NCBI RefSeq assembly: GCF_015694705.1
Contig: NZ_JADQDR010000001.1
Location: forward strand, 62,001 to 126,000
Direction of reading: 5' to 3'
Source: Pontibacter rufus
GTDB lineage: Bacteria; Bacteroidota; Bacteroidia; Cytophagales; Hymenobacteraceae
DNA length: 64,000 nt
The first letter of the stretch is position 1. Each line of letters opens with the position of its first letter. Below, piece by piece: positions 32,055-40,283 of this stretch. The position numbers were made by a program, and so were the translations under genes. Under the pieces are notes generated by a model. It was not told where the DNA came from. It searched no databases and saw only the letters and a program-made list of their open reading frames with translations.

Positions 32055-33881
32055 CTATTCTACCTCCAAGTACTTTCGGCTCAACACCCATTTTTCCATT
32101 GGCTTTCTGGACACGGAGTCCGTTAAATACTTTTCTATCATCAGGCCTGCAATTGGCGCGGCCGATTGTGCGCCGAAACCGGCGTTCTCTACATAAACCG
32201 CAATTGCTATCTTGGGATTCTCGCGCGGCGCAAAGGCGACAAACACAGCGTGATCTTTGCCCTGCGGGTTTTCGGCGGTGCCGGTTTTGCCACACACCGT
32301 AATCCCCAGCTTCTCGAGGTTGGCGTTACGGCCGGTGCCGGAGGCCACCACATCGGCCATACCCTGTATTACAGGCTCATAATATTTCTTGTCGATGGTG
32401 GTATGATGCTGTTCTTCATACTGCGGCAGCGGATGCCCGCTGTTGCCAATCGATTTGATCATGTGGGGCGTAATATAGTAACCCCGGTTCGCCATAATAG
32501 CCATAAAGTTAGCCATCTGCAGGGGGGTTACGCCGAGTTCTCCCTGGCCAATACTGAGCGAGTAAATGGTTGAGAACTTCCAGCGGTTCTTTCCATACAT
32601 ATCGTCATACATACCCGGTGAGGCAATGATTCCTTTTTTCTCGTTCGGCAGATCTACGCCCAGCTTTTTGCCGAAGCCCATGCTCAGAATTTGCTCCCGC
32701 CAGTGCGCCAGACCCAGCGATGTATCTTTGTAGGTATTCCGTGATCGGCCCTGGTTAACCTCTGCCCGAAACGCCTGGTAGAAGTATGGATTGCATGAAT
32801 ACTTGATGGCAAGCGCCAGGTTAGACGGAGCGGGGTGGCCGTGAGCGCACTTTATCAGGCTTTGGTTGCAGGGGAACCCTGTTTCGGGTGTAATAATGCC
32901 ATCCTGTAAAGCAACCAGTGCCTGCGCCAGCTTAAAAATAGAGCCCGGCGGGTTGCTGCTCGCCATAATAGGCCGGTTAAAGAGCGTCTTGTTCGAATCG
33001 GTGAGCAGCGCCATGTAATTTTTGCCGTAGTCTTTTCCTGTAAACAGGCTTGGGTCATAAAAAGGCGCAGAGATGTAAGCCAGGATCTCGCCGGTGGCCG
33101 GCTCAATCGCCACTACGCTTCCCTTGGCGCCGTTCATCAGAAACTCGCCATACTCCTGCAGGTCCAGATCGATGCTGCTGGTCAGGTTCTGGCCTGCTAC
33201 CGAGAGGGTATCATAGGCGCCGTCTTTAAACGAGCCTTTCTCGATGCCGCGCACATTCACCATTTTATACTTCACACCGCGGCTGCCCATCAAATACTTT
33301 TCATACTCCAGCTCGATGCCGCTCTTGCCAATGTAGTCGCCGGGACGGTAGCCGGTGTAGGCCGGGTCATCCAGCTGTTTGGGGCTGATTTCGGCAATAT
33401 AGCCAAGCGCATGCGCCAGGCTGGCCTGCGGGTAGCCGCGCGCCGTGCGGGCGTTGATAAAAAAGCCGGGAAAATCTATCAGGTTATCCTGGATGTGGGC
33501 GAACTCCTGTGTGCTCAGCTTCTGATAAAAAGCAGAAGGTTGTACGTACGAAAAAGCGCGGGCTTTTCTGAAGCGCTCCCGCACGTCTTCGAGCGGCAGG
33601 TTAAGCAGGCGGCAAAGGCGCAGCGTGTCTACGTTTTTGGCCTCCTTGGGGATCAGCATCAGGTCGTATACCGGCGTGTTCTGCACCAGCAGTTTGCCGT
33701 TGCGATCGTAAATCAAACCCCGGAAAGGATACTGGATAACGGTTTTGATGGCGTTGGTTTCAGCCGCCTGTTTGTAGCTGCTGTCTACCACCTGTATGTA
33801 AAAAAGGCGCAAGGCAAAAAGTGCTCCTATCAGCAGAAAGATGCCTTGTATAACGTATTTTCGATTCTCTAAGTAGTTCAT
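32055..33881 (-). CDS. mrdA: Penicillin-binding protein 2 (MrdA)
   Basis: PBP2 is the transpeptidase of lateral-wall growth and is paired with RodA. The 608-residue protein has an N-terminal membrane anchor (residues 9-30) and the dimerisation region with FRGLIYDRNGKLL. Its transpeptidase domain has the SxxK motif in GSIFK near residue 313, the SxN motif in YSCNPYF near residue 364, and KTGTAE near residue 531. The gene begins directly after mreD (ATG at 33881, mreD stop at 33882), and rodA follows. The order matches the conserved Bacteroidota cluster. Confidence 0.97.
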   Translation of the reverse strand: MNYLENRKYVIQGIFLLIGALFALRLFYIQVVDSSYKQAAETNAIKTVIQYPFRGLIYDRNGKLLVQNTPVYDLMLIPKEAKNVDTLRLCRLLNLPLEDVRERFRKARAFSYVQPSAFYQKLSTQEFAHIQDNLIDFPGFFINARTARGYPQASLAHALGYIAEISPKQLDDPAYTGYRPGDYIGKSGIELEYEKYLMGSRGVKYKMVNVRGIEKGSFKDGAYDTLSVAGQNLTSSIDLDLQEYGEFLMNGAKGSVVAIEPATGEILAYISAPFYDPSLFTGKDYGKNYMALLTDSNKTLFNRPIMASSNPPGSIFKLAQALVALQDGIITPETGFPCNQSLIKCAHGHPAPSNLALAIKYSCNPYFYQAFRAEVNQGRSRNTYKDTSLGLAHWREQILSMGFGKKLGVDLPNEKKGIIASPGMYDDMYGKNRWKFSTIYSLSIGQGELGVTPLQMANFMAIMANRGYYITPHMIKSIGNSGHPLPQYEEQHHTTIDKKYYEPVIQGMADVVASGTGRNANLEKLGITVCGKTGTAENPQGKDHAVFVAFAPRENPKIAIAVYVENAGFGAQSAAPIAGLMIEKYLTDSVSRKPMEKWVLSRKYLEVE

Positions 33882-34409
33882 TTATACTCTGGTCGCTCTT
33901 TTGGACGGGAAGAACAGTAGTTGCAGAATAACCATCACTACACCCGTAAATAATGTGCTGACAAGAACTTTCAGTAAAGTATGGCCCGCTTCGGCAAAGC
34001 TGACAGTTTCCAGGAAAAAGACAGCCGTATGATGCACCAGCAGCAACAAAAAAGTATAAGCCATAAACCAGCGTACACCCATCACATGTATGTTCACCGA
34101 GTCACCTGTATCGTAACCATCGCGTGGCGTCAGAAGGTTCAAAACAAGCGGCCTTAAAAATGCAAGCAACACGCTGGCAGCGGCGTGTATGCCCATGGTA
34201 TCATAAAACACATCTACTGCAAAGCCAACGGCAAAGCCCAGAAAAAGCAGGAATACACGGTTGAGCTGGATGGGCAAAAAGAGCAGGAACCCAACATAGA
34301 TAAAGCAGAAACCTACCCCGAAGATGACCAGGTTGTCCATCAGCAGAATTTGAAGTGCCACGAACACCACAAACTGAAAGATATTTCCGATGCCGAATTT
34401 ACTGTTCAT
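33882..34409 (-). CDS. mreD: Rod shape-determining protein MreD
   Basis: The 175-residue protein has about five membrane helices and contains FVGFLLFLPIQLNR-like spacing (YVGFLLFLPIQLNR near residue 43) and a Gly-rich GFAVGFAVDVFYDTMGIHAAA stretch that is typical of MreD. It is a membrane partner of MreC in the elongasome. Its start overlaps the mreC end by 11 bases, and its stop touches the mrdA start, so translational coupling is likely. Identity rests on sequence and on position. Confidence 0.93.
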   Translation of the reverse strand: MNSKFGIGNIFQFVVFVALQILLMDNLVIFGVGFCFIYVGFLLFLPIQLNRVFLLFLGFAVGFAVDVFYDTMGIHAAASVLLAFLRPLVLNLLTPRDGYDTGDSVNIHVMGVRWFMAYTFLLLLVHHTAVFFLETVSFAEAGHTLLKVLVSTLFTGVVMVILQLLFFPSKRATRV

Positions 34410-35265
34410 CTGTAAGTATACCTGCGTTTTGTTCTAGTTTTATGCGCTCGTCCTGGTGCGGGTTTTCCACCACATACACGTAAGAAAGCTGTGCAAAGTC
34501 AACTGATAGTTTTACACGGATAGTATAAAAGCTCTTGTCCGATTCTTTTTTTACGGAGCTGATGGTGCCCACCATCACGCCTTCCGGAAACACCGTGTTG
34601 AAACCGCTGGTTACTATCGTATCGCCTTTAACCGGATTGACATGCAGCGGAATGTACTCCAACTGCGCGGTGCGGTAATCGCCGCCAGGCCATTTGATGG
34701 TGCCGAAGGTGTTGTCGCGCTTTATTTTGGCGGACAGCAGCATCTGGGAGTGCAGCAGCGACGTAACGGTGGCGTAATGCTCCGACACTGTTTTGACGCG
34801 CCCCACTACTCCATTTGAGGCAATAACACCCATGCCCGGCTGTACCCCGTCGGCGGTGCCGATAGACAGTGTCAGGTAGTTGTTGGTGCGGCGCACGGAG
34901 TTATTGATAACCCGGCCTGCGTGCAGGATGTAGGGCAGCACTTGGGCAGTATCGGAGGGAGCATAATACGTCGTATCGAGCTGCCGGGTGCTGTCGAGTT
35001 GCGCCATTGCTTTATACTGCAATACTTCCTCGCGCAACACGGCATTTTCGCGGGCCAGTGTGCTGTTGATGGAGGCCAGCCGGAAATAATCGGTTACACC
35101 GCTCTGAAACTCCAGTACCTGCCCCACATACTTGTTGGCAGAGTTGAAAAAGGCTGCGCCCTGGTACGTGTTGTAACGCACAATCAGGTATACGCACAGC
35201 ACCTCCAGCAACACAAACACGAGGAATGCACGGAACCGGTATATGAATGCAAAAAGATTCCGCAT
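34399..35265 (-). CDS. mreC: Rod shape-determining protein MreC
   Basis: The 288-residue protein has one N-terminal membrane helix (residues 12-30), a coiled coil at about 60-95 (NSTLARENAVLREEVLQY), and two beta-barrel-like domains. The latter contain GTADGVQPGMGVIASNGVVGRVKTV in split segments near residue 136 and GDTIVTSGFNTVFPEGVMVG near residue 217. MreC is periplasmic and activates PBP2. It lies 9 bases after the mreB stop. A typical Bacteroidota length. Confidence 0.96.
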   Translation of the reverse strand: MRNLFAFIYRFRAFLVFVLLEVLCVYLIVRYNTYQGAAFFNSANKYVGQVLEFQSGVTDYFRLASINSTLARENAVLREEVLQYKAMAQLDSTRQLDTTYYAPSDTAQVLPYILHAGRVINNSVRRTNNYLTLSIGTADGVQPGMGVIASNGVVGRVKTVSEHYATVTSLLHSQMLLSAKIKRDNTFGTIKWPGGDYRTAQLEYIPLHVNPVKGDTIVTSGFNTVFPEGVMVGTISSVKKESDKSFYTIRVKLSVDFAQLSYVYVVENPHQDERIKLEQNAGILTDEQ

Positions 35266-35274
35266 GCCACTCTG

Positions 35275-36300
35275 TTACGTCAGCAGGACGTTTTTGAATC
35301 CTTCTATACTTTTGATGGCAGCGCCTGTGCCGCGCACCACCGCTCTTAAGGGATCCTCGGCAATGTGAATCGGTAGTTTTGTTTTTACGGCCAGGCGCTT
35401 GTCGAGGCCGCGGAGCAGTGCGCCGCCACCGGTCAGGTGAATGCCGTTATCGTAAATGTCAGCCGAAAGCTCCGGCGGCGCAATTTCCAGCGCTTTGAGC
35501 ACGGCTTCCTCAATTTTGGAAACAGACTTATCCAGGGCAATGGCAATTTCCTGGTAGGTTACCTTGATAACTTTCGGGATGCCCGTCATCAGGTCACGGC
35601 CACGGATTTCATAGTCTGCCGGCGGATTTTCTATTTCAGTGAGCGCCGCGCCTACTTCAATCTTAATTTTCTCGGCAGAACGCTCGCCAATCAGGAGGTT
35701 GTGCTGGCGGCGCATGTGGTCCAGGATGTCTTTGGTGAACACATCACCGGCAATGCGGATAGACTGATCGCATACAATACCTGAAAGGGCAATCACCGCA
35801 ATTTCGGTTGTGCCGCCGCCAATGTCCACAATCATGGAGCCAATCGGCTGCTCCACATCAATACCGATACCGATAGCAGCGGCCATCGGCTCCTGTATCA
35901 TCCATACTTCCTTGGCCCCGGCGTGCTGGGCCGAATCGCGTACAGCCCGTTTTTCTACCTCCGTGATGCCCGACGGGATACAGATAACCATGCGGTGCGA
36001 TGGCTGAAACAGGCGGCGGCCGGTATCAATCATCTTGATCATGCCCCGGATCATTTCTTCCGCCGCGTGGAAATCGGCAATTACGCCATCTTTCAGCGGG
36101 CGGATGGTTTTGATGTTCTCGTGGGTTTTCTCGTGCATCTGCATGGCACTGCGGCCAATAGCCAGCACGCGGCCCGTGGTGCGATCCACGGCAATAATCG
36201 AAGGCTCGTCGACTACAATTTTATCATTATGAATAATCAGGGTATTGGCGGTACCCAGGTCAATCGCTATATCACTTGTTAAAAAATTGAATAGTCCCAT
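35275..36300 (-). CDS. mreB: Rod shape-determining protein MreB
   Basis: MreB is the actin-like cytoskeletal ATPase that organises lateral wall synthesis. The 341-residue protein has the phosphate-1 motif AIDLGTANTLI near residue 12, VIADFHAAEEMI near residue 74, the phosphate-2 motif MIVDIGGGTTEIAVI near residue 160 and the adenosine motif HLTGGGALLRGLD near residue 288. It is the first gene of the operon mreB-mreC-mreD-mrdA-rodA. A possible -7 box lies at 36373-36380 and the upstream purH terminator separates it from the purine genes. Confidence 0.98.
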   Translation of the reverse strand: MGLFNFLTSDIAIDLGTANTLIIHNDKIVVDEPSIIAVDRTTGRVLAIGRSAMQMHEKTHENIKTIRPLKDGVIADFHAAEEMIRGMIKMIDTGRRLFQPSHRMVICIPSGITEVEKRAVRDSAQHAGAKEVWMIQEPMAAAIGIGIDVEQPIGSMIVDIGGGTTEIAVIALSGIVCDQSIRIAGDVFTKDILDHMRRQHNLLIGERSAEKIKIEVGAALTEIENPPADYEIRGRDLMTGIPKVIKVTYQEIAIALDKSVSKIEEAVLKALEIAPPELSADIYDNGIHLTGGGALLRGLDKRLAVKTKLPIHIAEDPLRAVVRGTGAAIKSIEGFKNVLLT

Positions 36301-36372
36301 TTGGAAGAGGTATAGGCCTGCACTGCCTAATTATATTTTGTATATAGAATATTTCTGTTCAAAAACTTGAAG

Positions 36373-36380
36373 CAAAATTA
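36373..36380 (-). promoter_or_regulatory. Possible -7 box for the mre operon
   Basis: On the minus strand this reads TAATTTTG, matching TAnnTTTG, about 73 bases before the mreB start. No clear TTG lies at the usual -33 spacing. Confidence 0.4.
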
Positions 36381-36530
36381 GTGAAATTCAGCGGAATTAA
36401 TAATGCCGCTGCTTTTCTATGGCAGGAATATATTTTTTATAAGGATCACAAGCACTGTTTTGTGGAGTATAACGGCCGGAGAAGTACAAAATTGAGTGCG
36501 ACAGAATTTATCTGCCGGAATGCTGCAGGG

Positions 36531-36546
36531 CAGGTGTGCACACCTG
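36531..36546. repeat. 16-base perfect palindrome
   Basis: CAGGTGTG followed by its exact complement CACACCTG has no loop. Flanking GCAGGG and CGAGGTC extend it imperfectly. It is probably part of a REP-like intergenic element. Confidence 0.6.
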
Positions 36547-36625
36547 CGAGGTCTTTTGTGGTTTATGACTCTAAGTCCTGCAGGTAGCCTGAATGAAGTA
36601 TAAGTATGAAGTATAAGAAAGCACC

Positions 36626-36700
36626 CGCTGGTGCGAGCTTGCAGCTCGTTCCATTATATCTTCAGGGCTTAAAAGTACGAGCTGCAAGCCCGCACCAGCA
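36626..36700. repeat. Inverted pair of GCTGCAAGC-type arms
   Basis: The left arm 36626-36649 and the right arm 36677-36700 are complements at 22 of 24 positions (core GAGCTTGCAGCTCGT / ACGAGCTGCAAGC). They enclose a 27-base loop. A half copy of the same element lies before mutS at 23591-23612, and a decayed copy at 14978-15005. Confidence 0.8.
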
Positions 36701-36744
36701 AGTTATTGTTTCGACTATACCTGTAACCGGAAGTATAGGTATAA

Positions 36745-36778
36745 AAAATCCCTGGCTTTGGAACAGGCCGGGGATTTT
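36745..36778 (-). terminator. Intrinsic terminator of purN-purH
   Basis: Read on the minus strand, arms AAAATCCCCGGC and GCCAGGGATTTT (one G-U) are followed by a T run. It lies 23 bases after the purH stop and separates the purine genes from mreB. Confidence 0.85.
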
Positions 36779-36800
36779 AGAAAAACAGGGAATATGGATT

Positions 36801-38324
36801 TTAATGCTTAAAGTGGCGAACGCCCGTCATCACCATGGCCATACCATGTGCATCGCAGTAAGCGATGGAGTCCTTATCTTTAATGGAGCCGCCGGGTTGC
36901 ACCACTGCTTTGATGCCTGCTTTATCGGCGATCTCCACGCAATCCGGGAAGGGAAAAAAGGCGTCGGAAGCCATTACTGTTTTGCTCACGTCGAAGCCGA
37001 AGTTCTTGGCCTTCTCGATGGCCTGCAGGAGCGCATCCACGCGCGATGTCTGGCCTACGCCGCTGGAGAACATCATTTTATCAGTAGCCAGCACAATGGT
37101 GTTGGATTTGGTGTGCTTGCATACCTTGGCAGCAAACACCAGCGCTTTTTTCTCTTCGGCAGTTGGCTCGCGTTTAGTTACGGTTGTAAAGTCGGCTTCT
37201 GTTTCGGTGGCTAGATCCTTGTCCTGTTCAATTACGCCGTTCAGCAATGTTTTGAATAGTTTCTTCGGAAGCTCCACATCCTTTTGTTTCAGCACAATGC
37301 GGTTTTTCTTCGAGCGCAGCAATTCCAGTGCATCTGCATCGTAGTCCGGGGCAATTACCACTTCAAAAAACAGCTTGTTCAACTCTTCGGCAGTGGCCAG
37401 GTCGATGGTTCTGTTGGCGATAATCACACCGCCAAAAGCAGATACCGGGTCAGAAGAAAGTGCCAGTAAATAAGCTTCTTTGATGGTGCCGGCAGTGGCG
37501 CAGCCGCAGGCGTTGGTGTGTTTCAGGATAGCCACGGCCGGTTCCTCGAACTCAGCGCCGAGCGCTACGGCAGCGTCTACGTCTACCAGGTTGTTGTAGG
37601 ATAACTGCTTGCCATTGAGCTGCTCAAACAAATCGTCGAGCTTGCCATAGAAGGTGCCTTTCTGGTGCGGATTTTCGCCGTAGCGCAGCGGCGTGCTCTC
37701 GCGCAGGCTTTGTTTAAATACCGGTTGCTGATCCTCGCCGTTCAGGTAGTTGAAAATATGCGTGTCGTAGTGCGAGGATACGTCAAAGGCCTTTGCCGCA
37801 AAGCGTCTGCGGTCTTCCAACTCTGTGGCGCCATCGTTTGCTTGCAGCAATTCCACCACTTCGTCATACTGATCGCGCGACGATACAATCAGCACATCTT
37901 TAAAGTTCTTGGCTGCCGCACGGATAAGCGAAATGCCGCCAATATCGATTTTCTCGATCACGTCTTCCTCCGCTGCCCCGGATGCCACTGTTTCCTCGAA
38001 AGGGTATAAATCCACTACCACCAAATCAATCGGCGGAATGTTATACTGCGCACGCTCCGACAAGTCGCTTTCGTTGTCGCGGCGGTGCAGGATACCGCCA
38101 AATACTTTCGGGTGCAGCGTTTTCACACGGCCGCCAAAGATAGACGGGTAATCCGTAAGGTCTTCAACAGCGATAACTTCGGCGCCCTGCTCTTCCAAGA
38201 AAGCCTGTGTGCCGCCCGTGGAACAAATGGTGACATTGTGCTGCTTCAGGAGCTCCACAAGTGGTTCCAGGCGGTCTTTATAGTATACCGAAATGAGTGC
38301 GGATTTAATTTTAACAGATTGCAT
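36801..38324 (-). CDS. purH: Bifunctional AICAR transformylase/IMP cyclohydrolase PurH
   Basis: PurH carries out the last two steps of IMP synthesis. The 507-residue protein has the N-terminal IMP cyclohydrolase domain with KSALISVYYK near residue 6, STGGTQAFLE near residue 35 and FGGRVKTLHPKVFGGIL near residue 64. The transformylase domain has LRYGENPHQKGTFYG near residue 212, LKHTNACGCA near residue 268, VSAFGGVI near residue 293 and DAFFPFPD near the end. It follows purN by 18 bases on the same strand. A terminator follows the gene. Confidence 0.98.
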   Translation of the reverse strand: MQSVKIKSALISVYYKDRLEPLVELLKQHNVTICSTGGTQAFLEEQGAEVIAVEDLTDYPSIFGGRVKTLHPKVFGGILHRRDNESDLSERAQYNIPPIDLVVVDLYPFEETVASGAAEEDVIEKIDIGGISLIRAAAKNFKDVLIVSSRDQYDEVVELLQANDGATELEDRRRFAAKAFDVSSHYDTHIFNYLNGEDQQPVFKQSLRESTPLRYGENPHQKGTFYGKLDDLFEQLNGKQLSYNNLVDVDAAVALGAEFEEPAVAILKHTNACGCATAGTIKEAYLLALSSDPVSAFGGVIIANRTIDLATAEELNKLFFEVVIAPDYDADALELLRSKKNRIVLKQKDVELPKKLFKTLLNGVIEQDKDLATETEADFTTVTKREPTAEEKKALVFAAKVCKHTKSNTIVLATDKMMFSSGVGQTSRVDALLQAIEKAKNFGFDVSKTVMASDAFFPFPDCVEIADKAGIKAVVQPGGSIKDKDSIAYCDAHGMAMVMTGVRHFKH

Positions 38325-38342
38325 GTGTGTTGCGTGTATGGT

Positions 38343-38948
38343 TTAACGGTTGTTTTTAGATTGCTTCGGGGCTGTGAGCAGTTGCTCTACCACCAGCGGC
38401 AGGTGCCTGTGCTCGAGTTGCAGCACGCGGGCTGCCAGTTCTTCGGGTGTATCGGTGGGCAGTACGGGGCAGCGTGCCTGCAGTATAAATTCGCCCTCGT
38501 CGTAGGCCTCGTTGATGCGGTGGATGGTGATACCCGACTCCTGATCGCCTGCCTGCACCACCGCGCTGTGCACGTGCCGGCCGTGCATGCCTTTGCCGCC
38601 ATAATTGGGCAGCAGGGCAGGGTGTATGTTGATGATTTTATCCGGAAACGCCTGCAGCATATTTTTCGGCACCAGCCACAGGAAGCCTGCCAGTACGATC
38701 AGGTCAGGTTCGAAAGCCTGCACCTGTTGCAGCACTTTATCGGAGTTGTAAAAGTCATCCCGCGAAAACAAAAGAGCCGGGACGTGGTAGGTCTCGGCTC
38801 TTTTAAGGGCGTGCGCATTCGGGTTGTTGGAGAACAGGGCAGCCACACGGATTTCAGGGTGATGTTCGAAGTGCTCCAGCAGGCGCTGCGCGTTGCTCCC
38901 CGAACCCGAAGCAAAAATGACTATGTTTTTCTTAGCTGGCTGTTCCAA
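38343..38948 (-). CDS. purN: Phosphoribosylglycinamide formyltransferase PurN
   Basis: PurN transfers a formyl group from 10-formyl-tetrahydrofolate in the third step of purine synthesis. The sequence has IVIFASGSGSNAQRL near the start, FSNNPNAHAL near residue 40, the catalytic INIHPALLPNYGGKGMHG near residue 115 and SGITIHRINEAYDEGEFI near residue 145. The frame opens at an ATG at 38975. However, a -7-like TATATTTG lies at 38973-38980, and starting at the TTG at 38948 gives MEQPAKKNIVIFASG, the normal family length. I therefore choose the TTG; the ATG is the alternative. It is cotranscribed with purH. Confidence 0.9.
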   Translation of the reverse strand: MEQPAKKNIVIFASGSGSNAQRLLEHFEHHPEIRVAALFSNNPNAHALKRAETYHVPALLFSRDDFYNSDKVLQQVQAFEPDLIVLAGFLWLVPKNMLQAFPDKIINIHPALLPNYGGKGMHGRHVHSAVVQAGDQESGITIHRINEAYDEGEFILQARCPVLPTDTPEELAARVLQLEHRHLPLVVEQLLTAPKQSKNNR

Positions 38949-38972
38949 AAGTATAAACTTGTATTGAAGCCG

Positions 38973-38980
38973 CAAATATA
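38973..38980 (-). promoter_or_regulatory. Possible -7 box for purN-purH
   Basis: On the minus strand it reads TATATTTG, matching TAnnTTTG. The transcript would start near 38966, after the ATG at 38975, which argues for the TTG start of purN. No good TTG is present at -33. Confidence 0.4.
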
Positions 38981-39020
38981 GCGGATTTGCCCGTAGAAGC
39001 CAGCGCCACAGGTATAAGAA

Positions 39021-39548
39021 TTATGCGGAGGCAGTACGGAAGGGTGCTTTTTTCTTCAGCTTGGGCACAGCCGCCATGATCTCTCTGAATCTGAAAATTT
39101 GTTCCGGGCTGAACGTGTCCTTCGGTACCAGATGCGCGACTTGTTTACTCTGATAGATCAGGAACCAGCCTTTCAGTTCCTGTACCTTGTATACTTTGTC
39201 CCAGCTTGTTGTGGAATTAAAGGTTTCGCCCTGTATTATTATCTGCTCCGGCGTAAATGTATACGTCATGTTTTCCTGCAGATTAGCATGGGAAAGGAAA
39301 TTTTTCCGCGCACTCCGGTACACAGTGAAAGGTAAATAGAAAACAACAACGGTCCCAAAGATCAGCTGGAAATAAGGCGGCCCGTCTATACTGTTCCATA
39401 CACTCGCAAAGTCTAAAATGCCCGCCGTTAGCATTGTTACGCCAATAAAGCTGATGAAAAGCATGATAAACTTACGATAGGTAAGCCTGAACATGAGCCG
39501 GATGTACTTCTCCAGAGTAAGTTTAGATTGAATGGTTATTTCCTGCAT
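39021..39548 (-). CDS. YcxB-like membrane protein
   Basis: The 175-residue protein has two membrane helices at about residues 27-48 and 60-80, then a soluble domain with MTYTFTPEQIIIQGETFNSTTSWDKV in split segments and a WFLIYQSKQVAHLVPKDTF segment. This order of two helices and a PH-like domain is that of the YcxB-like family. The function is unknown. It stands alone on the minus strand. Confidence 0.8.
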   Translation of the reverse strand: MQEITIQSKLTLEKYIRLMFRLTYRKFIMLFISFIGVTMLTAGILDFASVWNSIDGPPYFQLIFGTVVVFYLPFTVYRSARKNFLSHANLQENMTYTFTPEQIIIQGETFNSTTSWDKVYKVQELKGWFLIYQSKQVAHLVPKDTFSPEQIFRFREIMAAVPKLKKKAPFRTASA

Positions 39549-39624
39549 AAAGCTGTTGGTAAAGCCAAGAGATACAAAAACAAATATATAAAATATATTA
39601 TATAAATCATCAGGAGATCACCCG

Positions 39625-40008
39625 TTACTCTTCCTCGTAAAACTCGATAAGCGAGCCGAAGTAGCTCTCGTCCCATCCTTCTGTAATGTCTGCATAGTCC
39701 TGGTCGGGGATGTTGAGGTGCCTGAGTTCTGCAGACGTGCCCTGTTTGTGCGGGTGCAGCTTGATGGTAACAATAGAGCGCTCCGGCTGATCGCCGAAAT
39801 ACCACTCCTGCACCAGCATTTTGCCTTCCTCAAACTCCAGGTTTTTGCCTACAATGCTGCCGTCCCACAGCGAGAACTCAGATCCGGGCTCTGTCGACAT
39901 CTCGGCCTTGTCGCCGGTCCACAACCGGAGGGTATCAGGGTTGGTAAGCGCAAGGTATACTTCCTCCGGTGAGGCAGGAATGATGTAATATTTCTTGTAG
40001 TCTTTCAT
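39625..40008 (-). CDS. SRPBCC/START-like (AHSA1-type) domain protein
   Basis: The 127-residue protein is a single helix-grip domain. It opens with YYIIPASPEEVYLALTNPDTLRLWTGDKAEMS, read in two parts. EFSLWDGSIVGKNLEFEEGK and a middle WYFGDQPERSIVTIKL segment follow, with a C-terminal helix GWDESYFGSLIEFYEEE. This is the AHSA1-like SRPBCC pattern. The ligand or partner is unknown. A single gene. Confidence 0.88.
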   Translation of the reverse strand: MKDYKKYYIIPASPEEVYLALTNPDTLRLWTGDKAEMSTEPGSEFSLWDGSIVGKNLEFEEGKMLVQEWYFGDQPERSIVTIKLHPHKQGTSAELRHLNIPDQDYADITEGWDESYFGSLIEFYEEE

Positions 40009-40283
40009 GGTTGTGGTGCTGGATATTGCTTTTGTTAATATGAGCGATTATGAGCGGTAAAAAGGGCTCGTGTAGCCGGTGAATGAGGCGTAGCCAAGTA
40101 TAAAAAATGAACTGTGTGGCTGCTGCACAGCTCATAAATCAAATTTTGAGCTTTCTGTAATGGCCAAGGATTTTCAATCTTAACCAAATACTTCCAATCG
40201 AAATATATAATCCATTATATAAACAGCGTTGTGCAACAGCCATCCTTGTTGTGCGTAGGTTTTTAACCGCTATTAATCTCAGA

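Larger units (their letters stand above)
36301..36800. other. Intergenic region purH to mreB
   Basis: It holds the mreB promoter candidate, a 16-base palindrome (36531-36546), an inverted pair of GCTGCAAGC-type arms (36626-36700), three AAGTATA-type words at 36595-36616 and the purH terminator (36745-36778). No gene is seen. Confidence 0.7.

Noticed and set aside
38085..38981. Open frame of 298 codons opposite purH and purN
   Set aside because: It covers the antisense strand of two conserved purine genes and has no recognisable domain.
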